Of a DNA stretch of 11,306 nt, positions 1 to 5,358 are shown in pieces. Origin of the DNA: Marine Group II euryarchaeote MED-G33 (lineage in GTDB: Archaea > Thermoplasmatota > Poseidoniia > Poseidoniales > Thalassarchaeaceae); the NCBI GenBank assembly GCA_949538655.1, contig CATISE010000075.1, positions 1 to 11,306 on the forward strand, in the 5' to 3' direction. Under the pieces are notes generated by a model. That model saw only the letters and a list, made by a program, of their open reading frames with translations. It made no database searches and had not been told where the DNA came from. Position numbers and translations under genes: made by a program. Numbering within the stretch: position 1 is the first letter of the stretch; each line of letters begins with the position of its first letter.

Positions 1-2
1 TC

Positions 3-707
3 ATTTCAGATCAAACTGGTGGCGATGTCCAAGTTTATGATGACGACAATTTCGGAGATTGGGGTTTCACCATTTTCGTTGAAGGTACATACCAAGATGT
101 CGATGGAAACGGAGTTTGGGATATCTGTGATAGTGTGAATATCACAGCCATTCATGATGGTATGGTCATGGAAAATTATGGTACAAATGAATCCTATGCT
201 GTGAATGCAAGCGACGAAGATCGGTTTTACTTTGAAGTTGATTCTGGGGATAGTGAATGCAATGTTGGTTCTGGTGAAACGCGCACAGTTGATGGAAAAG
301 ATTTGATCAAAATCGGGCGCGCGTGTTGGGGCTGCATGCAAGGAACGTTGACCATCGAATCCAGTGAACCGATTTGGGTTGTCAACGATGATGAAGAAAT
401 TGCAGAATTGATCGGCGGAATGTTCGCTGCGATATCTTCTGCTTGTCTGTTTCCCTGTGGTTGTTGTATTCTGATTGTTGGAATCATTATGGGTTTCACT
501 CTAAAGGATGGCAGCACAGCACCAGCAGTCACTGTCGCTGCCTCCGCCTCAGTAATGGGTCAAGAAGAAATCAACCCTGAAATCAAGATGCCGACTGATG
601 ACTCTGATCCTGCACACGTGTATTACGGCCTCATGATTGCTCGAGGATTCGAACCTGACCTCGCAGAAGAAATGACCAGGGATCAGTATCCTGGCTTCAA
701 TCAATGA
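3..707 (+). CDS. Membrane protein of unknown function, C-terminal part (5' end outside window)
   Basis: The reading frame is open from the left edge to a TGA at 705-707, giving 234 visible residues; the start lies outside. A GTG at 135 is in frame, but the coding signal continues upstream of it, so I treat the gene as truncated by the window. Visible residues 1-130 are acidic and rich in Asp, Gly and Asn, as expected for an extracytoplasmic beta domain, and contain a DVDGNGVWD stretch resembling an acidic Ca-binding loop. A single strongly hydrophobic segment follows at about residues 138-163, unusual in carrying four cysteines (SACLFPCGCC). The rest is a linker and a C-terminal helical stretch (HVYYGLMIARGFEPDLAEEM). 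The layout suggests a surface domain, one membrane anchor and a short internal tail. I do not recognise a family with known function. It converges on pelA with no base between the two stop codons. Confidence 0.75.
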   Translation: MSDQTGGDVQVYDDDNFGDWGFTIFVEGTYQDVDGNGVWDICDSVNITAIHDGMVMENYGTNESYAVNASDEDRFYFEVDSGDSECNVGSGETRTVDGKDLIKIGRACWGCMQGTLTIESSEPIWVVNDDEEIAELIGGMFAAISSACLFPCGCCILIVGIIMGFTLKDGSTAPAVTVAASASVMGQEEINPEIKMPTDDSDPAHVYYGLMIARGFEPDLAEEMTRDQYPGFNQ

Positions 708-1754
708 TTACTCGACTTTCCATCGCAACAAACCGATGGCGCCTCCCATGCCCATCAGTTGTTCACCCGCGTCATGGTCAGCACTCGCCTGAACCACCTC
801 ACCAGACTTCTCTCGGATTTGTGATGCCATGTCCGCCCAGAAATCTTCACTCCGCAACATACCTGCTTCAATAATCAGCGATTCCACAGCGCCCTGCTCC
901 ACGGCTTCTTGAATTTCCTTACGCCCATATGCAACAGCACCATTTGTAGAAATTCGGACCAACCCCTCTTCGATCAGACGCACTTGTTTTGCCATTGCAA
1001 ATTCGCCCAAGACTGCATCAGCACCACCCTCGCGCATCACTTCATTGGCGGCTGAGCGTCCACCGATACTGGTTCCGATGTTGAGGGTTCGATGCCCCAT
1101 CCCTGTTCCTTTGAGTAGAGTTTCAAATTGCTCTCGGGCCATCCCAGGTCCACAAATGACAATCGGCATGTCGGCCGAGATGGCTTTCGATGCTTGGTCA
1201 GCAACCTTGGCAAGGAAGGCGGTTCGAATCTCGGTTGATTTCCCTTCACGCTTCCCTCCACCTCTGAGTGTGAATGTATCTCCCACTTGGCGCATGCCGT
1301 GTTGTGCGATTTCAAAGAGCAAAATCTCGTCACTCTCAACGACTGCGATGGCGGCGCGACCACGACCACTGTCTTGAACTGCCTCAGCGAGTAAACTTCG
1401 GTCGGATTCAGAAATACCTCCTTTCCAAGAAATTTCAATTTCATCACGGGGGCCCACCGTGTGAGTGTGGTGACTTCCCTTGTCAAAATCGGCTTCGGCA
1501 ATGACGCCATGGATTCGGAGATGATCGGTAAATGGATGAAACTCGGTCGATTCAGCATCGAGAACAATCCACACCACTTTCCTGTCTGCAGATTTTGCTC
1601 TACCGGATTCTTGGGTCCCAGTACTTTGGTCACGTCTGAATCCCATCATACCAACTAGACATCCGGGTCGAACGATTTGTTCGAGAACCCACAAATCATC
1701 TTCATGTTGTACTCGAAGTCGAACACCTTCCTCGATGTTCTTGACTTTCTTCAT
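708..1754 (-). CDS. pelA: Pelota (Dom34) homolog, ribosome rescue factor
   Basis: Archaeal pelota binds the empty A site of stalled ribosomes together with the translational GTPase aEF1A and promotes subunit splitting with ABCE1; it is cytoplasmic. The 348-residue product matches the family length (about 340-360) and order: an Sm-like N-terminal domain (about 1-130, with HEDDLWVLEQIVRPG and FHPFTDHLRIHG), a central RNase H-like domain (about 135-250, with PIVICGPGMAREQFETLL) and a C-terminal eL30-like domain (about 255-348, with AVAYGRKEIQEAVEQGAVESLII). There is no GGQ motif, as expected for pelota rather than release factor aRF1. The frame extends to a TTG at 1760, but the GGAGGG at 1766-1761 sits directly against that codon and 6 nt before the ATG at 1754, so I choose 1754. 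The upstream lipoprotein gene stops 2 nt earlier, which implies co-transcription. Confidence 0.95.
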   Translation of the reverse strand: MKKVKNIEEGVRLRVQHEDDLWVLEQIVRPGCLVGMMGFRRDQSTGTQESGRAKSADRKVVWIVLDAESTEFHPFTDHLRIHGVIAEADFDKGSHHTHTVGPRDEIEISWKGGISESDRSLLAEAVQDSGRGRAAIAVVESDEILLFEIAQHGMRQVGDTFTLRGGGKREGKSTEIRTAFLAKVADQASKAISADMPIVICGPGMAREQFETLLKGTGMGHRTLNIGTSIGGRSAANEVMREGGADAVLGEFAMAKQVRLIEEGLVRISTNGAVAYGRKEIQEAVEQGAVESLIIEAGMLRSEDFWADMASQIREKSGEVVQASADHDAGEQLMGMGGAIGLLRWKVE

Positions 1755-1756
1755 TC

Positions 1757-2452
1757 TCAACCCTCCATGAGGGTGAAGAGATTGGCCATTGCATCCTGAA
1801 TGGATTCGCTTCTTTGCTTATGGTGCCAACCAACGACACCATCCGGTTGAATCAGAACGTAGGAAGGTGTTCCAGTCATGTGGAATTCAACCGCCCATTC
1901 TGCAGTACGGTCGTCAAAGTAGGTCCAATTGTGTGGTAAACCTGGGCGCTCATTGCAATTGTTGTTGTCATTATTGCAGCCACTGTAATTCGCCTCGTCC
2001 TGGAACGCAGCGATCTCGGAAAGATTGGATATTGACCATGAGAAATTGATGATGAATGACATGAAAATAACTTGGTCACTGTAATTTTCATGCAATTGGG
2101 TCATGAATTCTGCACCGTTCCAACAGTGTCCACAATCGGTTGCTGCGAACTGGATGAGGACCCATTTGTCCGTATCATTGAACAAACCTGCACTCGACCA
2201 ATTTGTCCATTCCCCATTCATGCTTCGAGCGAGTCCCTCGATGAGTGGAACGGTTTGATTTTCATAGGTGCCAATTTCGGTGGCGGTTTCATTGACAGTT
2301 TCATTTTCGTCAGAGGTTCCGAGTGAACACTCCTCTCCCAAATCATCGTCTGTGCATCCATCAAAATCAGAATAATCGGGGCCATCATCGCCCAAGCATC
2401 CTGCGAGTGATGCAGTGAGCATCAACATCGTGAGGAAGTAAGCAATACGCAT
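1757..2452 (-). CDS. Thioredoxin-fold (TlpA/ResA-like) lipoprotein
   Basis: This 231-aa protein is probably an envelope thiol-disulfide oxidoreductase. It starts with a lipoprotein signal: MRIAYF, a hydrophobic stretch, then the lipobox LAGC with Cys19 as likely lipid attachment site. Residues 20-70 form an acidic Asp/Glu/Asn-rich linker. The thioredoxin-like domain (about 75-231) has WVLIQFAATDCGHCW, with the redox pair C107-x-x-C110, and the cis-proline region TGTPSYVLIQPDG with Pro196. Between them an Asn-rich insert carries two more cysteines (C159, C166) that could form an additional disulfide. The ATG at 2452 has a good Shine-Dalgarno. It lies 9 nt after fhs and 2 nt before pelA. TlpA/ResA proteins reduce or assemble extracytoplasmic thiols, for example in cytochrome c maturation; the substrate here is unknown and the neighbours do not reveal it. 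Confidence 0.85.
   Translation of the reverse strand: MRIAYFLTMLMLTASLAGCLGDDGPDYSDFDGCTDDDLGEECSLGTSDENETVNETATEIGTYENQTVPLIEGLARSMNGEWTNWSSAGLFNDTDKWVLIQFAATDCGHCWNGAEFMTQLHENYSDQVIFMSFIINFSWSISNLSEIAAFQDEANYSGCNNDNNNCNERPGLPHNWTYFDDRTAEWAVEFHMTGTPSYVLIQPDGVVGWHHKQRSESIQDAMANLFTLMEG
1761..1766 (-). promoter_or_regulatory. Shine-Dalgarno site of pelA
   Basis: GGAGGG on the minus strand lies inside the last codons of the lipoprotein gene, 6 nt before the ATG at 1754 and with no spacing to the TTG at 1760. It decides the ATG start and suggests translation of pelA from a shared transcript. Confidence 0.7.
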
Positions 2453-2456
2453 CCAA

Positions 2457-2463
2457 TCACCTC
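2457..2463 (-). promoter_or_regulatory. Shine-Dalgarno site of the lipoprotein gene
   Basis: GAGGTGA on the minus strand, 4 nt before the ATG at 2452. It overlaps the fhs stop codon (2464-2462), which indicates translational coupling and a common transcript. Confidence 0.7.
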
Positions 2464-4177
2464 AACTAAACATTCCAAGGAGGTTCCCGTCCTCATCCAT
2501 GTCCATGTTTTCTCCAGCAGGAATCCGCGGAAGTCCAGGCATTGTCATCATTGTTCCACAAATTGCGACAATGAATCCAGCACCCGCATTGAGTCTGAGT
2601 TCACGAATGGGCAATGTGAAGCCGCTTGGTGCACCCAACTCGTTCATTTCATGTGAAAAAGAATACTGTGTTTTCGCCATACAGACTGCGAGATTTCCAT
2701 ATCCCCAATTTTGTAGAGTTTTGAGTTCCTTCAGCGCTTTCGGTGCTAGATCAATACTCGCAGCACCGTAAACGTTGGTTGCGATTCTCAGGATTTTTTC
2801 TTCCAGAGGTGCATTCGGTGCGAATAGTGGTTCAAAGGGTCGTCCTTCTGCGATGTGTGATTGACAAGCTGTTACGACAGCACGAGCCAATTCAGCCCCT
2901 CCTTCGCCACCACCTGAATGGACTCGAGACACAACCGCACTCGCTGCACCTGCTTCCAGTGCTTCTTCCAACAAGATGTCAATTTCGGCATCTGTATCGG
3001 TTGGGAAGACGTTGACGCTAGCGATGACAGGAACGTCAAATCGAGACATGTTACGGATGTGACGGGCCATGTTTGTACTGGCTCCAGCCCGAACCGCTTC
3101 GAGGTTTTCCTTGGCAATTTCTTCTGGGCGTGGACGTTTCCCCCCACCTGTGGAAAATCCGCCACCATGCATTTTCATGCTACGGACTGTAACGTTGACA
3201 ACCACACAATCAGGGGCTATACCACTCGCTGCAGCCTTGATGTGCATCATTTTTTCAGCACCCATGTCGGCCCCAAACCCGGCTTCTGTAACGACGTAAT
3301 CCGAGACGCCTAAGGCGATACGATCTGCAATCACACTGGAATTCCCGTGTGCAATATTTGCAAAGGGTCCAGCATGAATAAACGCCGGATCTTGTTCGAT
3401 GGTCTGAACAAGGTTTGGTAAAAATGCCTCTCGAAGTAACAATGCCATCGGCCCAGCCGCTCCGATATCATCCGCTTTGACCGGGAAACCTGTACGACTC
3501 TCAGCGATGACAATTTCACCGAGCCTGTGTCGAAGATCAGCGTAATCTGAAGCGAGAGCGAGAATGGCCATGACCTCAGATGCCGCGGTAATATCGAAGC
3601 GATCTTCTCGTGCCACTCCATTCTTAGAACCACCCAAACCGATTGCAACGCTTCGAAGTGAACGATCATTCATGTCGATGACACGCGGCCAAAGGATTCG
3701 GTTTGTGTCGATGTCGGATTCATTTCCGAAATAGATGTGATTGTCTAGCATGGCTGAGCAAAGGTTGTGTGCACTTGTTACAGCATGTAGGTCGCCTGTA
3801 AAATGGAGGTTAATCGCTTCCATTGGAAGCACTTGGCTATGCCCGCCACCAGCAGCCCCACCTTTGATTCCGAAAACTGGACCCATGCTGGGTTCACGAA
3901 TGGTGCAAGTCGCATTTTGACCAATTCGGTTCAGAGCCTGTGTCAACCCAATTGTCGTGACCGTTTTCCCTTCACCAAATGGAGTCGGATTGACGCTTGT
4001 AATCAGAATCAATGAACCACGGGGCAAATCGAATTTTGATTTGAGTCCCTCCCAAGTGATTTTGGCCATACCTCGTCCCATTGGTGAGAGTTCCTCAACC
4101 CCAATTCCTAGTTTCCACGCAATCTCTTCAATCGGGGCAGGGGATGCCGCGCGAGCAATATCCAGGTCGGTTGCCAT
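2462..4177 (-). CDS. fhs: Formate-tetrahydrofolate ligase (10-formyl-THF synthetase)
   Basis: The enzyme catalyses formate + tetrahydrofolate + ATP to 10-formyl-THF + ADP + Pi and supplies one-carbon units in the cytoplasm. The 571-aa product is slightly longer than the usual 555-560 and is full length. It shows the family P-loop TPFGEGKT at residues 65-72, then REPSMGPVFGIKGGAAGGG at 94-112, the GDLHAVTSAHNL segment near 128-139 and DNHIYFGN near 145-152. In its second half it has GPFANIAHGNSSVIAD near 270-285, EAGFGADMGAEK near 298-309 and the closing DMDEDGNLLGMF. The ATG at 4177 is preceded by only one base beyond a perfect inverted-repeat arm, and no Shine-Dalgarno lies at normal distance. 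It is the first gene of a leftward cluster with the lipoprotein gene and pelA. Folate-type fhs is typical of bacteria and patchy in archaea, so acquisition from bacteria is likely but not shown here. Confidence 0.97.
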   Translation of the reverse strand: MATDLDIARAASPAPIEEIAWKLGIGVEELSPMGRGMAKITWEGLKSKFDLPRGSLILITSVNPTPFGEGKTVTTIGLTQALNRIGQNATCTIREPSMGPVFGIKGGAAGGGHSQVLPMEAINLHFTGDLHAVTSAHNLCSAMLDNHIYFGNESDIDTNRILWPRVIDMNDRSLRSVAIGLGGSKNGVAREDRFDITAASEVMAILALASDYADLRHRLGEIVIAESRTGFPVKADDIGAAGPMALLLREAFLPNLVQTIEQDPAFIHAGPFANIAHGNSSVIADRIALGVSDYVVTEAGFGADMGAEKMMHIKAAASGIAPDCVVVNVTVRSMKMHGGGFSTGGGKRPRPEEIAKENLEAVRAGASTNMARHIRNMSRFDVPVIASVNVFPTDTDAEIDILLEEALEAGAASAVVSRVHSGGGEGGAELARAVVTACQSHIAEGRPFEPLFAPNAPLEEKILRIATNVYGAASIDLAPKALKELKTLQNWGYGNLAVCMAKTQYSFSHEMNELGAPSGFTLPIRELRLNAGAGFIVAICGTMMTMPGLPRIPAGENMDMDEDGNLLGMFS

Positions 4178-4178
4178 G

Positions 4179-4245
4179 AACCGGCTGCAACGCTTCCTGT
4201 ATTCAAGCGTTCATGATTCGGCGCACCGTAGGTGCGCATCCGGTT
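4179..4245. promoter_or_regulatory. Nested inverted repeats in the fhs/aroE spacer; candidate structured 5' leader
   Basis: The 106-nt spacer between fhs and the aroE-like gene (4178-4283) holds three perfect inverted repeats arranged as one closed structure. The outer arms are AACCGG (4179-4184) and CCGGTT (4240-4245). Inside are AACGCTT (4189-4195) with AAGCGTT (4205-4211), 9-nt loop, and GCGCACC (4221-4227) with GGTGCGC (4231-4237), 3-nt loop. All 20 pairs are Watson-Crick. As RNA this folds into a three-way junction with 4-, 9- and 2-nt connecting segments. In the fhs transcript the closing stem ends one base before the AUG; in the aroE direction it lies 38 nt before the ATG. It could be a cis-regulatory RNA, a set of operator half-sites or a cruciform. 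By eye I do not see the conserved cores of the THF or ZTP (pfl) riboswitches. Confidence 0.5.
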
Positions 4246-4283
4246 GGTTTGTGAAGGATGGGGGGTACGGGTAATCGGGTCGC

Positions 4284-5312
4284 ATGCAAATTCGATATGC
4301 TGTTGCTGGAATGCCGATTCAGCATTCACTTTCTCCCATCTTGGCCGTGTTAACAGCAAACCACCTCAAACAAGCAGGACTAGAGGTCGAAGTCGAGCAG
4401 ATTAACTTACTCGAATCTGACAATGTCACATCACCAATGGCATGGGCTTGGGTGAACAAGAATTCCGATATCGAGGTTCACAATCCACTGTATGGTGATC
4501 CTTCGACTGCAGCCGCTCATTCTCGTCTTCACCGTGTTTCATCTGCTGTGCTATCCAAAGTTAAAACAGCAGATTCAGACCATGTCCCTCATGGTGAAAC
4601 TCTTTTCCACGATTCTATCGAGCGTATCAAAACACGCCGAGGTGAAAATGAATCTTGGATCTCTTTAACGAGCCCATTGAAGCACTTACTTTCCACTCGT
4701 TCGGGTGTTTATCCAGTTGATAGTAGTCTAGAGAATGGTGCTGTAAATCAACTTCGTTGGGATGGGAATAATTGGTTTTGTGCAGGAACTGATGGCCATG
4801 GTCTCGTATCTCTAGCTCGTCATTTCGGGGCTGATTTCGAGTTGGAAGGTGTTGACTCTCCCTTGTTGTGTATGATTGGCGGAGGTGGAGCGGCACGCTC
4901 CTGTGCAGCTGCATGGTCTGATGCTGGCGGTTCAATATGGTCAATGGGTGGCCGACGGCCATTGGACAAGCGTGGTTCGTGGTTTGAGAAATTGATTTCT
5001 GGTGATCGGGTTGTCGACCACATCGGCACCCGAATTTTCATTGATTTCGATGCCGAGCCCGGGGTGCCTGCAGACATTCGAACCGCAGATTCTGATTTAC
5101 AGATTCAATCGTCTTACAATTCTCAAGAAGTTGGTTCGGTCGTCGAACATTCCAAGTCAGGCATTCAGTTGGATGGTCGTTGGCTTTTGACCGCTCAACA
5201 CCTCGAGGCATGGGCTCGAATTTTCAGTCCAGAAGCGGCACACTTACTCCCTGGTCTGGGCCTCACGATGACTCGATTACTTGCAATGGAATCCGCCCTT
5301 ATGAATGATTGA
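4284..5312 (+). CDS. aroE: Shikimate dehydrogenase-like protein with expanded N-terminal domain
   Basis: AroE reduces 3-dehydroshikimate to shikimate with NADPH. Family motifs appear in order: YAVAGMPIQHSLSP (5-18, substrate-binding serines), TSPLK with Lys133 at the catalytic lysine position, GAVNQ with Asn155, GTDGHG with Asp170 at the catalytic aspartate position, the nucleotide-binding loop IGGGGAAR (198-205), and a C-terminal LLTAQHLEAW (301-310) matching the conserved Gln helix. Spacing from Lys133 to Asn155 and Asp170 is nearly canonical, but HSLSP to Lys133 is about 65 residues longer than usual, making the protein 342 aa instead of about 270-290. The extra region is hydrophilic, with no obvious frameshift. 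The ATG at 4284 has no nearby Shine-Dalgarno. It is divergent from fhs and 46 nt upstream of the surface-protein gene. An AroE paralog with another substrate is possible. Confidence 0.8.
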   Translation: MQIRYAVAGMPIQHSLSPILAVLTANHLKQAGLEVEVEQINLLESDNVTSPMAWAWVNKNSDIEVHNPLYGDPSTAAAHSRLHRVSSAVLSKVKTADSDHVPHGETLFHDSIERIKTRRGENESWISLTSPLKHLLSTRSGVYPVDSSLENGAVNQLRWDGNNWFCAGTDGHGLVSLARHFGADFELEGVDSPLLCMIGGGGAARSCAAAWSDAGGSIWSMGGRRPLDKRGSWFEKLISGDRVVDHIGTRIFIDFDAEPGVPADIRTADSDLQIQSSYNSQEVGSVVEHSKSGIQLDGRWLLTAQHLEAWARIFSPEAAHLLPGLGLTMTRLLAMESALMND

Positions 5313-5358
5313 ACCATTCGGCGTCGCTTTCAAATGCCTTACTTCATCTCAGAGGATA

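Noticed and set aside
1037..1633. 198-codon minus-strand frame inside pelA
   Set aside because: It is an alternative frame of the well-supported pelA gene, with no recognisable domain and no ribosome-binding site.
1755..1760. TTG start for pelA at 1760
   Set aside because: The Shine-Dalgarno abuts it without spacing, and an ATG two codons later is properly placed.
4179..4245. Known THF or ZTP riboswitch in the fhs leader
   Set aside because: The gene context fits, but I cannot recognise the conserved cores by eye, so I call only an unassigned structure.
5305..5358. ATG at 5305 as start of the surface protein
   Set aside because: It would put 18 mostly polar residues before the signal peptide and overlap the aroE-like gene; 5359 gives a clean signal peptide.
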